The notes beneath the pieces are model-generated. The model had not been told where the DNA came from. It saw nothing but the letters and a program-made list of their open reading frames with translations, and searched no databases. The position numbers were made by a program, and so were the translations under genes. A DNA stretch of 64,000 nt, taken from positions 39,187 through 103,186 of the forward strand of contig NZ_AHOO02000007.1 in assembly GCF_000244755.1 (NCBI RefSeq). The letters are read 5' to 3'. Below, in pieces: positions 16,062 through 24,402 of this stretch. Source of the DNA: Leptospira licerasiae serovar Varillal str. VAR 010 (GTDB lineage: Bacteria; Spirochaetota; Leptospiria; Leptospirales; Leptospiraceae). How positions within the stretch are numbered: the stretch's first letter is position 1; each line of letters starts with the position of its first letter.

Positions 16062-17512
16062 TGAACGGCCCCCATACTTTAGATCAACTATTAGAAATTA
16101 AAAAAGCCTTTGAGGCGAACACAGCACAGAACGGAGCGTCACCTTTTATCGATTATGGATCGAGCGGTGCCACTCTGTCCATGCAATCTCTGGACAAGAC
16201 TTTCGTTGCGATCGTATCCACTGACAGAGATTTTAAATTCTTAAAACAAACTCCAAAACGGCAAATTAACCAGGTTCTTGCGGAGTACAATAAGAATCGG
16301 TCACACGGTGGAGGTTGGTATAACACATCCTATATAGGCCAATCGGATGAGCCTGAGTTTAGAGACGCAGAAATCCAAAGGTTGTATGACGAGGTAAACT
16401 ACGTCGCCGAAGGATTCGCATTTAACAAAGTTGTAGATACAGTAACAAACGTACAAGATCCAGAAATCATCCAATCGAACGCCGCTTTAAGACGCGGAAT
16501 GGAAAACATGATGCGTTCGTATTGGTTTGGAAATAAATCCATAAACAAATACAACCAAGATGGTTTCGTTACTAAGATCTCAAATCTTGGATCGGAATTT
16601 GTAACTGATGCAAGAGGCCAACTCCCAAGTGCAGATGAAATCAAAGAGTTCACATCGAAAATCAGAACCAGGTACTTCGGCCTTGCAAACCAAATGTGGA
16701 TGCACAACACCACAAAAGCGTTGTATGACCAGATCTATGATTTCGCAGGTCAGGCCAAAGTATTACAAAACAATAATCATGGTCCAAACTCAGTAGGATT
16801 AGGAAATATCGTTCCTCATATCTGGGATTCTAACGCTGCGAATAATATGGTAACGCTAGAGGACGATATCTGGATGGATCGTCACGATTGGGAAGTCCCA
16901 AAACGATTAGATTCCAATGGAAATTTAGTAGAAGGTCCAACATCCGACACAGATTCACCGGAAACTCCTGTAATTGCATTAGCCGCGATTCCATCGGTAA
17001 CAGGATCTAAGTTCGACGTAAGTTATTCAGGAGCATATAAATACAGAGCATGTGCAGGTAATTTACGTCACTGGTCTGCTGCTTGCGTAGTAGATACTGA
17101 GACTGTAAACACAGGCGGCGGAGTAGAAATCACTCTTACACCGGGTAATTCCGGTCCACCTACTACTCGGTTTGCGATATTCAGAGAAACGACTCCGGCG
17201 AGCGGAATCATCCGCTACATGGTAGAAGTTGTCCGAAACAATTCAGGTCCTACCACCATCTACCAGGATTTGAATTTCGATCTTCCAGGAACTACTATTA
17301 TGATCCTGGGGGATTTCAATGCACAATCTGGTACTGATGAGAATAGAACATTCATTCTTTCGGAACTCTTAGGATTTACAAAATCACTATTTCCTTATGG
17401 AGCAGGCGGAAGGTTAAGGTTACGCCAAGGACTAGTTGAGCACTATGGAGTAATGCAAATCTTAGCTCCAGAAAAGTTCCGAGTCTTTAAAAACGTTCCA
17501 GTAAAACGTTAA
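16061..17512 (+). CDS. Major capsid protein with an Ig/FN3-like insertion
   Basis: 483 residues. The N-terminal 'TLDQLLEIKKAFEANTAQNGAS' arm, the 'VAIVSTDRDFKFLKQTPKRQINQVLAEYN' segment and the C-terminal 'GLVEHYGVMQILAPEKFRVFKNVPVK' are the pattern of large-myovirus capsid proteins of the HK97 fold. Between about 310 and 405 lies a Gly/Thr/Pro-rich beta domain that starts 'PETPVIALAAIPSVTGSKFDVSYSGAYKYRACAG' in character and looks like an FN3/Ig domain projecting from the capsid surface. It is followed by a strong hairpin and T-run, consistent with a high-level transcript ending here. Confidence 0.75.
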   Translation: MNGPHTLDQLLEIKKAFEANTAQNGASPFIDYGSSGATLSMQSLDKTFVAIVSTDRDFKFLKQTPKRQINQVLAEYNKNRSHGGGWYNTSYIGQSDEPEFRDAEIQRLYDEVNYVAEGFAFNKVVDTVTNVQDPEIIQSNAALRRGMENMMRSYWFGNKSINKYNQDGFVTKISNLGSEFVTDARGQLPSADEIKEFTSKIRTRYFGLANQMWMHNTTKALYDQIYDFAGQAKVLQNNNHGPNSVGLGNIVPHIWDSNAANNMVTLEDDIWMDRHDWEVPKRLDSNGNLVEGPTSDTDSPETPVIALAAIPSVTGSKFDVSYSGAYKYRACAGNLRHWSAACVVDTETVNTGGGVEITLTPGNSGPPTTRFAIFRETTPASGIIRYMVEVVRNNSGPTTIYQDLNFDLPGTTIMILGDFNAQSGTDENRTFILSELLGFTKSLFPYGAGGRLRLRQGLVEHYGVMQILAPEKFRVFKNVPVKR

Positions 17513-17519
17513 GAAGGAA

Positions 17520-17546
17520 GCCGGGGTTTAAAATCCCGGCTTTTTT
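17520..17546 (+). terminator. GC-rich hairpin with T-run after the capsid gene
   Basis: Stem GCCGGG(G)/(T)CCCGGC with an 8-nt AT loop, directly followed by TTTTTT, a good intrinsic terminator 8 nt after the capsid stop. The next ATG begins at 17547, immediately after the T-run. Upstream of the stem is AAGGAA (17514-17519), and if the stem folds this Shine-Dalgarno is brought to 6-7 nt from that ATG. Confidence 0.8.
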
Positions 17547-18284
17547 ATGAATTACGAAACTCTTTACGACCAAGGTAAGTTTCCAAGAACAAAAACAATC
17601 CTTGGACAAATTGCTAAACTTGCTCAAAAGTCTTGGACTCAGAATACTCTATCTGTGCGCCCTGCGTGGTGGGGTAGGCAAGCTATTTCGAATTCCACTG
17701 GTGGTGGTGGAGGGATACTCATTCGGAAAATTCCGGGAGGTTATCAAGTATATCATCCAAACAAAGGAAAATACAATTACATGAAAGTAATTGAGAAGGG
17801 AAGGTCCCGCTATAACATGAAGGAGGCTTTGTTAAGTGGGAAAAGAGCAAGGATGGGGAAAAGAGGTCCTTACGTTGTAATTCCCTTAAGTAAAAATGAG
17901 GACGGATCACCAGTTGGTCCGATGAAAAACGAAATCAATTCGGTTATTACAAAGACAGGTAGCTATAAAGAAGAAAACGCTAGGGGGCAATTAGTTCCTA
18001 GGAATAGATACAAATATCGAAAGGACCCTGGAATGACTGGCAGAGGAAATGTATTTGCCGTTGAGCAAAAATACAAGAACGGGAAGGTCCAAAGATCCTT
18101 TATGAAATTCGTTACGGTTACAGAAAGGTCTAGAGGATTTAACTATCCTCAAATACCAGCACAGCGGATCCAGGAGGGAGTTAAAAAGGATGTGGATAAA
18201 GCTTTACGTTCAAAAACTTTAAAGAAGGCAGTCGCTTCCGACATGAAAGGTTTAATCGTAGAGCTATTAAGTAAGAAAAAGTAA
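17547..18284 (+). CDS. HK97 gp10-like tail/neck completion protein
   Basis: 245 residues, basic. The stretch 'YNYMKVIEKGRSRYNMKEALLSGKRARMGKRGPYVVIPLSK' (about 79-118) fits the gp10-like neck/tail-attachment family in contractile phages, and the N-terminal 'ILGQIAKLAQKSWTQNTLSV' is usual for it. The start directly follows the T-run of the preceding terminator, so translation may depend on the hairpin (see that entry). It precedes the tail-terminator-like gene and sheath. Confidence 0.6.
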   Translation: MNYETLYDQGKFPRTKTILGQIAKLAQKSWTQNTLSVRPAWWGRQAISNSTGGGGGILIRKIPGGYQVYHPNKGKYNYMKVIEKGRSRYNMKEALLSGKRARMGKRGPYVVIPLSKNEDGSPVGPMKNEINSVITKTGSYKEENARGQLVPRNRYKYRKDPGMTGRGNVFAVEQKYKNGKVQRSFMKFVTVTERSRGFNYPQIPAQRIQEGVKKDVDKALRSKTLKKAVASDMKGLIVELLSKKK

Positions 18285-18290
18285 CCGATA
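18285..18290 (+). promoter_or_regulatory. CCGATA element before the tail-completion gene
   Basis: CCGATA directly after the stop of the preceding gene, 29 nt before the ATG at 18320. Confidence 0.5.
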
Positions 18291-18319
18291 ACAAAGATCT
18301 AAAACTACCTTAGACCAAA

Positions 18320-19096
18320 ATGGATTATGATCTTCGGGAAGAGGAAGATAGAAAAAGAGATGGTAGGGATAAAGGTGCTATTTTAGTCACTTATGCGGTT
18401 CCGCCAGAAGACGCAGTTGTAGAATATCTTTCTTTAACTCTTCCACTTACCGGCCTTTCAGATCGTAAAATCGATGCACCAATTATCCACGGCCATCCAC
18501 TATTCACAGAAGGAATTTCTCAATCAGGTACAAACTCTCAATTTCCAAAGATAGGTGTAGAGTGGGTAAGAGATATTCCAACTCAATCCCTAGGTTTGAA
18601 CGAAAAACATTTCAAAAACTCAGAAGAGTTTGTTCAATATCTAAATGAAATCGTAAAAAGATCGGACTCAAAAAGAGCAGCACCTAAGTCATTAATAGAT
18701 AAATTCGCTCAGGAGAAATATTTTCAGGAATTTTCCCACCATGTGGAATCAGAAATTGCGATTGTAGGATTTGCTTCCGGTCATGCAGGAAGGAAAACAT
18801 CGCAATGGTTGTTTGAGACTGTCCATTCTATTCTTCTTTTAATGGAAAATGATCTTCCTATTCTTTATCCAGGTTGCCGAGTTTTACTTCCGGATTCCGC
18901 TGAACCAAATCTTAATACACAAGATTTTCCAGAGCCCCTTTGGGGATTTGAAATCACTGTAAGAATTCTCCAAGTCCGTTCGATTTTCAGAACGAAACCA
19001 TCCTACCTATTTCCCGATATAAAAGGCTACGAAATACATTTGAAGGGAAGTAAGTCCAGATTCGAAGGAGGCTTCGGACTGGCGGATTACCCTTAA
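18320..19096 (+). CDS. Tail completion/terminator-like protein
   Basis: 258 residues, acidic, with a central 'IHGHPLFTEGISQSGTNSQFPKIGVEW' and a C-terminal beta-rich domain ('PILYPGCRVLLPDS', 'LWGFEITVRI'). In this position, between the gp10-like protein and the sheath, most contractile phages encode the tail terminator or head-tail completion protein. I do not recognise a family motif. Its stop overlaps the next ATG. Confidence 0.5.
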   Translation: MDYDLREEEDRKRDGRDKGAILVTYAVPPEDAVVEYLSLTLPLTGLSDRKIDAPIIHGHPLFTEGISQSGTNSQFPKIGVEWVRDIPTQSLGLNEKHFKNSEEFVQYLNEIVKRSDSKRAAPKSLIDKFAQEKYFQEFSHHVESEIAIVGFASGHAGRKTSQWLFETVHSILLLMENDLPILYPGCRVLLPDSAEPNLNTQDFPEPLWGFEITVRILQVRSIFRTKPSYLFPDIKGYEIHLKGSKSRFEGGFGLADYP

Positions 19097-19320
19097 TGGA
19101 AAAAGAGAACTCGCTATTAGATAAGAACAAAATTATATCGGATGATCGAAAGAATCTTTCGAATACAGGAAAGAAGAAGAGTAGTCCAGAGGAATTTCTA
19201 TTTCAGAAAGAAAAATCACTTGGGAAGCCCATTACTCCAAGGTTCCGAGAATTATTTTACCGTAAGTTCAAAGAACTAAAAGATCCAGAGCTTGCTTGGA
19301 GTTCCATTTATGGGAACTAG
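19096..19320 (+). CDS. Small charged protein before the tail sheath
   Basis: 74 residues, 35% charged, overlapping the preceding gene by 1 nt and the sheath start by 11 nt. No recognisable motif; 'PRFRELFYRKFKELKDPELAW' is amphipathic helix. Conserved small genes of unknown function at this place are frequent in Mu-like tail operons. Confidence 0.55.
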   Translation: MEKENSLLDKNKIISDDRKNLSNTGKKKSSPEEFLFQKEKSLGKPITPRFRELFYRKFKELKDPELAWSSIYGN

Positions 19321-21115
19321 AGATGTCGAGTTTTTAGGTCGAGGATATGTTCGTCCGGGAGCTCGAGGTGCATTTCGCACGGCTTCCCCTCCAAGTGGAA
19401 GCTCTCCAGATTTCAATACTTTAATTCTTATCGGCCAATCAGATAACGGATACGATGCAAACGACTCAAATCTTGAATATTCGAAAAGGGTTATGGAATT
19501 CGGAAGTACTGAAGAATCCAGATCTCTTCTTTCAAGTGGCGACATAGCGGATGCGATAGAAAACGCTTTCTCTCCATCCAGGGATTCTCGGTTCTCATCA
19601 GGACCAATCCTTATAAAAGCAATTTGTGTAAATCCGAACGTGGCCGCCGAAGCCGAGGTAGAAGCCACAGGATATAAAGTCAAAGCAGTCATACCAGGAC
19701 CTAAAGGAAATCAAATCCGATTCAGAATTTCAGGTGGTGGTACAATTATACAAATCGGAGATGCAAATAATATTCAAACATCGACTGCATTAGAGTCCCG
19801 AGAATTAGAAATAGAATACTCCGGAGATGCTGCAAGTGCAGGTTTGCTTTTCGATGGAACAAACTTTTCTGTTACATTGCCCACTGGAACAGGTGCTTCT
19901 ACGGACGGATCTACAAGTTTCTCTGCAAATATAAAAGATTACACGACCCTTTTTGCTTTGTCAGAGTATATAAATTCAAAATTAGGATTTACATGTAGAA
20001 TTCTCTCTCAGCCGGACAGAAAGACAAATACCTTAGATCATATTATAGCTTCCGATTCTTTAGAGATTAAAGGAAGTCCGAAAGTCCTCCATTCGCTTTT
20101 AACCCAACAAGAACGATATTTCAGAGGTCAAGGACTGGCTGAAATTGTCGCAGGTCCTATAAGAAAGCCCCTTGCGGATATGGTAAGTTTTAAATATTTA
20201 TCAGGTGGCGCAACTGGAGTCCCAAGTGTTACGAACTGGCTTGATGCTATCGATTTGGTTTTTGATACTGAAGTTGCAAAAGGTTTTTATATTAATGTTT
20301 GCACAGATTTGGAAGTAGTTCGTCTTTATTTAGCGGATAAACTTGCAAGGTCAAATTCTCCGGAGGGATCGGATGAGAGGTTTGGAGGGGCAGGTTTAGA
20401 TACTACAAAGACAGTAGATGAAAGAATAGATGATATCAAAAATACAAATTCTGAATTCTTAACGTTAGGGTTTTCTCCTGTGATGACCCGGATGGCTGAT
20501 CGGATTACAGATAAAACCTATTCCGGGTGGATGATTGCAGTAATTCATAATGCAATCAAAGCTGCTGCAAATATTCGAGAGACTCCTACAAACAAAGATC
20601 TTAATATTAAAGATTCACCCGAGAAACTAACAAAGCCCCAAATAGGCAAGGTAATCCGCGCCGGTGGTTTAATTGTGACTCGAAAAGCGAACAACGGACC
20701 GTTCCGGATTGAGTTTGCTCTTACTTCATACCAAGCAGAGAATCTAATTCTAAACCAAACCTCTACAGTTTGCACTGCTCTTGCGATTGTAAAAGATTTA
20801 AGGGAATGGTTAGATTCGACCTTAGTTGGAGAAGTTCCTACAGATCCATCCGCAATAGGATCAAATCTAACGGACGCTGATATTAGAACTGCACTGGTGC
20901 AGAGATTTAGATATGTATATATTGCTTCGAGAGGATGGCTTACCAGAAACATTTATAACAGTGCTCCCGCGTTCGATGAAAACTTCACAATTCGAGCAGA
21001 TGGGGATGTAAGATATTTTATTTTCCCAGACGGAACGATTGTTAGTCCGCTGAATTTCTTATTCTTCTTACTTGGCCTAGATGTAGTTCGAGGAACAAGC
21101 ACAAGTTCCCAATAA
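19310..21115 (+). CDS. Tail sheath protein
   Basis: 601 residues from the ATG at 19310, which has a GGAG 9 nt upstream; a TTG at 19292 is not needed. Sheath features are visible: an N-terminal 'VEFLGRGYVRPGARGAF', a 'RDSRFSSGPILIKAI' strand, and C-terminal domain strands 'GGLIVTRKANNGPFRIEFALTSYQ', 'VALTRDL'-like 'IVKDLREWLDS' and 'FIRADGDVRYFIFPDGTI'. Size and order (before the tube, chaperones and tape measure) fit. It would contract around the tube on infection. Confidence 0.8.
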   Translation: MGTRDVEFLGRGYVRPGARGAFRTASPPSGSSPDFNTLILIGQSDNGYDANDSNLEYSKRVMEFGSTEESRSLLSSGDIADAIENAFSPSRDSRFSSGPILIKAICVNPNVAAEAEVEATGYKVKAVIPGPKGNQIRFRISGGGTIIQIGDANNIQTSTALESRELEIEYSGDAASAGLLFDGTNFSVTLPTGTGASTDGSTSFSANIKDYTTLFALSEYINSKLGFTCRILSQPDRKTNTLDHIIASDSLEIKGSPKVLHSLLTQQERYFRGQGLAEIVAGPIRKPLADMVSFKYLSGGATGVPSVTNWLDAIDLVFDTEVAKGFYINVCTDLEVVRLYLADKLARSNSPEGSDERFGGAGLDTTKTVDERIDDIKNTNSEFLTLGFSPVMTRMADRITDKTYSGWMIAVIHNAIKAAANIRETPTNKDLNIKDSPEKLTKPQIGKVIRAGGLIVTRKANNGPFRIEFALTSYQAENLILNQTSTVCTALAIVKDLREWLDSTLVGEVPTDPSAIGSNLTDADIRTALVQRFRYVYIASRGWLTRNIYNSAPAFDENFTIRADGDVRYFIFPDGTIVSPLNFLFFLLGLDVVRGTSTSSQ

Positions 21116-21125
21116 GTTAAATTTA

Positions 21126-21131
21126 ACGATA
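21126..21131 (+). promoter_or_regulatory. ACGATA element before the tail-tube gene
   Basis: ACGATA (first C replaced by A), 26 nt before the ATG at 21158. Confidence 0.45.
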
Positions 21132-21157
21132 CTTGATCTTTCTCCAGAAAATGGGGA

Positions 21158-21586
21158 ATGGCAAGTCAGAGACCAAATCCGGATATTCTAACCGGGAACG
21201 ATGCGATTGTAAAACTAAATGGGATCGCTGTCGGCTTTATGAAAAGCCTTTCAGTGACCATAAACAACCATGTAGAGCGTATCCAAGCAATCGGATACAG
21301 AAAGCCCCGAGGTCTAAAGTCCCTTGATTGGCAAGGTTCCGCATCCGCTGAATTTCATATTCTTCGAAGCGCACAAGAAGGCGTTGCGTATATCAACTCA
21401 AACGACGATGCCCGAGCAGATGACCTATATGATATTTTAATAATAGATAAATCTACGGGTCGAAGAGTTGGGCTCCTTACCGGTGCAGTCCAAACCGACG
21501 GGTTCAATTTAAGTAACAACGAATTTTCTGGGCGAAATGTAGAGTTTGAACTTCTAGATTTCGAACCTCTTGAAGCGTACAACTAA
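21158..21586 (+). CDS. Tail tube protein
   Basis: 142 residues, the normal length. 'GNDAIVKLNGIAVGFMKSLSVTINNHVERIQAIGYRKPRG' matches the tube family's N-terminal beta strand and loop, and 'RVGLLTGAVQTDGFNLSNNEFSGRNVEFELLDFEPL' the C-terminal beta sheet. It follows the sheath directly. Confidence 0.85.
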   Translation: MASQRPNPDILTGNDAIVKLNGIAVGFMKSLSVTINNHVERIQAIGYRKPRGLKSLDWQGSASAEFHILRSAQEGVAYINSNDDARADDLYDILIIDKSTGRRVGLLTGAVQTDGFNLSNNEFSGRNVEFELLDFEPLEAYN

Positions 21587-21596
21587 GAGGTGATGA

Positions 21597-22241
21597 ATGA
21601 ATATTTTATCACCCAACCGTAAGATAATTCTTAAGGCAAGCTTAGAAGGAAAGTCTCTAACTTTTGACGCTGAACTCGCAGTACCGAGGGTACGAATCGA
21701 TATTGATTTGGCAGTAGGCCGAAGACTTGGTGGGGTTTCGTTAGAATCAATTCCGTCAACTACTCTCGGATATATCTATGCAATTCAAACCTTAGATCAA
21801 GTAGTTAAAAGTTTACCTGAAGATTTTCCGGAAATTCGAACGTTTGAAGAAATTGACGATCAGAATTTCGTAATCGAACTTTTTAACGACTACGACAAAC
21901 AAGACCGTGCCTTTCAGGCCGAATTAAAAAAAAATAACAACCCTAACCGCACTCGAGGATCCCGAGACAATTCTAGATCTCTTTCTACTGAAAGAATTCG
22001 GGATAATTCCGGAAGGGATGAACAAGGGGAATCTATTTTTCTCCCAGAAGAAGTTTCTACTAGAAGCGACAGCGAAAGTAGACTTCCAGAGATACAAAAG
22101 AAAGATCAATCTGATTCTCACAAAAAAGCAAATTCAAGCGATGCAAGCGAGCGAGTTCCTATCGGATATAAGCCCTTCGATGGCACATATCCTGGAAGAA
22201 CACGGAGGGTATTCCGAAGAAATGCTACAGAAGGAGGGTGA
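21597..22241 (+). CDS. Tail assembly chaperone, frame-0 part
   Basis: The frame opened by the ATG at 21597 encodes a plausible chaperone up to residue 112, ending 'NDYDKQDRAFQAELKK' at a run of nine A. Beyond this run frame 0 continues to 22241 but turns into a low-complexity, Arg/Ser/Asn-rich sequence that does not look like a folded protein. The +1 frame becomes open at exactly the same place. The product that tails use is probably the short N-terminal part plus the frameshifted one. If so the 22241 end is not real for the shifted product. Confidence 0.7.
   Translation: MNILSPNRKIILKASLEGKSLTFDAELAVPRVRIDIDLAVGRRLGGVSLESIPSTTLGYIYAIQTLDQVVKSLPEDFPEIRTFEEIDDQNFVIELFNDYDKQDRAFQAELKKNNNPNRTRGSRDNSRSLSTERIRDNSGRDEQGESIFLPEEVSTRSDSESRLPEIQKKDQSDSHKKANSSDASERVPIGYKPFDGTYPGRTRRVFRRNATEGG
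21926..21934 (+). other. A9 slippery run in the tail assembly chaperone
   Basis: Nine consecutive A between GAATT and TAACAA. A shift of +1 or -2 here (ribosomal or by polymerase slippage) moves from frame 0 into the frame that is open from 21928 to 22299. The upstream stop of that frame (TAA, 21925-21927) lies directly before the run, so no other route in is available. Confidence 0.7.
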
Positions 22242-22299
22242 GTTAAAACGAAAAGAAATCCTTCGGAAAATCCAAGATGAGCTAAGAGAATATGAATGA
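21928..22299 (+). CDS. Tail assembly chaperone, frameshifted C-terminal part
   Basis: Frame +1 relative to 21597. From the A-run it reads '..KKITTLTALEDPETILDLFLLKEFG' and continues as helical, ordinary sequence to 22299, overlapping the tape-measure start by 8 nt. A separate internal ATG at 22018 would give only the last 93 residues, without the first helix, so a frameshift fusion is more likely. Frameshifted G/GT-type chaperones before the tape-measure gene are near universal in phages. Mu uses a -2 shift at the same gene. Confidence 0.65.
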   Translation, partial: KKITTLTALEDPETILDLFLLKEFGIIPEGMNKGNLFFSQKKFLLEATAKVDFQRYKRKINLILTKKQIQAMQASEFLSDISPSMAHILEEHGGYSEEMLQKEGELKRKEILRKIQDELREYE

Positions 22300-23965
22300 A
22301 TCGATCGAGATAAAGGCGAAAGTCAAACCTGACCTAAATAATTTCGATAAAGAATTCGATCGAATTTCCAAACGTGGAAAGAAAGGTATCGATGTAAAAA
22401 TTCGTCCTCCTAAGGAAAAGTCTAAGTCAGCCAAGAAAAAGAAAGAAAATTTAAGTTCGTACTATTCTTCGGGTTCAAGTGCCGGTTCCAATACAATTGC
22501 AGTCGGTTCTGATTTAGATGAAACTCAACGCGGTGGTTTTGCAGGGGTCATTGAACGAAAACTTTCCGCATATAAAGAGATCCGAGAGAAATTCAAAAAG
22601 AAAGAAAAGAATGAAGATAGCTCGGAATATAAATTCGGAACAGAAAACGGATTAGGTTCTCTAGGAAAATCAGGTCTTTCAAGTGGAAAGATTGATAAAG
22701 CAGAAATAAAAATCCAAACTGCTCATTTCGATAAAATTGGATCTGGATTTGGAAACTTTGGCGGTAGATCTGATCCAAACAATCCAGGAAGTCAAGTGGG
22801 TGGGGGAGGACAAGGAGATCGATTAAGTACGATCGGTCAAGCCTTACCGTATATAGGTGCTGGCATTGCGATCGCTGGGGGAATCGCAAAGATCGTTTCT
22901 GCAGTAGGTGAACAATATACCGCTGCCATGCAAAGCCAAGCCTCAACTTATGGAGCAACTGGAAGATACATTGGCGGGGGTGGAGGTTTATTTGCAAACG
23001 CGGAAGTCGCTCAATCGAATTTAGCCCGAGGAAGAATCACCGGCGAAAGTATATATGGAAAAGGAAACCTTGCAGATGAAGAGATAATGCGTTTTTCTGC
23101 CTCGCAAGGAAAAAGTCTAAACGAAATCGTTACTCAACTAGAAACGATTCGAAAAGAGAATAAGAATTTAGATATAGGTTATCTTCGAGGTGGAGCTAAT
23201 GCGACAGGATTTTCTAATTTAAGACAATCCGAATATATTTCTAAACTTGCTCAAATTTCAGAGAATTTAAGGGGACGAGGTTATTCGGGAGAAACAGAAG
23301 GATTTACTAGATTTGCCGCTGGTATAACGAGAGAGAGTGGGAGCATGGACCCATCGAGAAGACTTTCCTTAGCGGATGAACTTTCAAATCAAGGAAGACA
23401 AGGTGTTTTTGGAGGTGGGATTACCGGTGCTCTAAGTATGGCGGAAGCTATAAAAGCCAATAAGGGAGATTTCTTTGCTGCAATGCGGGAATCCGAAAAA
23501 GATCCCGGCAAATATGTTTCATCCGCTTTAAATTCTTTAGATCCACTCACTCGGGGAATATTAGGAAAAATGGAAGGTCGTAGTTTTACGGAATCCGAAA
23601 ACCTAAAATTTTCTCAGAATAATTTTGGAAGAGACAATAGTCCTATCCAGGCAGGTGAAAATAAAGTTACCTATTTAGACAATTTAAAGAAAGAAGAGTT
23701 TGCAGCATACGGGGGAGGGGCTGCCCAAATCGGGTACGATCTAAACAAGGCAATGCTTGATCTATTTAAAGATAATCAAGCTGTGTTCAACAAAGTCGTG
23801 GACGGAATTAAAGTTTTAGAAAATATTTCCCTACCTTTAATTGCAGGAACGATTAACGGGTTAAGGGCAACTTTAGAAATGGCCGTCGGAGGTATATCTT
23901 CTTTGAAGGATGCAGTAATTCAATCCGCAATGGGAGGAAACACCCTGAAAATTAAATCCAGATAA
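22292..23965 (+). CDS. Tape measure protein
   Basis: 557 residues. It follows the frameshifted chaperone, has a charged coiled-coil N-terminus ('KAKVKPDLNNFDKEFDRI', the typical first lines of such proteins), a Gly-rich hydrophobic centre ('GQALPYIGAGIAIAGGIAKIVSAVG', residues 188-212) and a hydrophobic helix near the C-terminus. At 1.5 Angstrom per residue it would set a tail of about 80 nm, short for a myovirus. No lysozyme or peptidase domain is seen. Confidence 0.75.
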   Translation: MNESIEIKAKVKPDLNNFDKEFDRISKRGKKGIDVKIRPPKEKSKSAKKKKENLSSYYSSGSSAGSNTIAVGSDLDETQRGGFAGVIERKLSAYKEIREKFKKKEKNEDSSEYKFGTENGLGSLGKSGLSSGKIDKAEIKIQTAHFDKIGSGFGNFGGRSDPNNPGSQVGGGGQGDRLSTIGQALPYIGAGIAIAGGIAKIVSAVGEQYTAAMQSQASTYGATGRYIGGGGGLFANAEVAQSNLARGRITGESIYGKGNLADEEIMRFSASQGKSLNEIVTQLETIRKENKNLDIGYLRGGANATGFSNLRQSEYISKLAQISENLRGRGYSGETEGFTRFAAGITRESGSMDPSRRLSLADELSNQGRQGVFGGGITGALSMAEAIKANKGDFFAAMRESEKDPGKYVSSALNSLDPLTRGILGKMEGRSFTESENLKFSQNNFGRDNSPIQAGENKVTYLDNLKKEEFAAYGGGAAQIGYDLNKAMLDLFKDNQAVFNKVVDGIKVLENISLPLIAGTINGLRATLEMAVGGISSLKDAVIQSAMGGNTLKIKSR

Positions 23966-23981
23966 GATTCCTTTTTCCCCA

Positions 23982-23987
23982 CCGATT
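23982..23987 (+). promoter_or_regulatory. CCGATT element before the 129-aa tail gene
   Basis: CCGATT, 25 nt before the ATG at 24013, after the tape-measure stop. Confidence 0.45.
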
Positions 23988-24012
23988 ATATGTTTTAAAA
24001 CAAAATGGATGA

Positions 24013-24402
24013 ATGGAATATCATCGCATTCATTTTGATTTACTAACTAGAGATGGAGTCGCCGTTGAAAGACTTCTCGAAAAATTCGAAAAAGAATACG
24101 CAGTTCAAGAACCTCAAAGGTTAACTAAGAATATTACGCAAACGGATAACCTAGTAGATATTCCTATTCCATTAGGAATCGAATTTAAGTACGTAATCAT
24201 ACTTGCGACTTACAAAGAAAATGACACTGCCATCGCAGTCAAAGCATCCGACCCCGCTCCTGTTAAAGTACGTTTAAACGGTTCCTCAGACGAAATAGAA
24301 TTAACGGAAGGATTCTTAGCCTGGACTGGTAGTTTGAATTCCTTACGAGTTTCTACGCAGTACTCCACGAATAAAATTCGCGTGGAAGTTTACCTCGGAT
24401 AA
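24013..24402 (+). CDS. Small tail-fibre-associated protein
   Basis: 129 residues. It starts EYHRIHFDLLTRDGVAVERLL and becomes beta-rich; it overlaps the fibre gene at 24402 by one base, so it is probably translated with it. No family recognised. It could be a fibre chaperone or base piece. Confidence 0.5.
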   Translation: MEYHRIHFDLLTRDGVAVERLLEKFEKEYAVQEPQRLTKNITQTDNLVDIPIPLGIEFKYVIILATYKENDTAIAVKASDPAPVKVRLNGSSDEIELTEGFLAWTGSLNSLRVSTQYSTNKIRVEVYLG

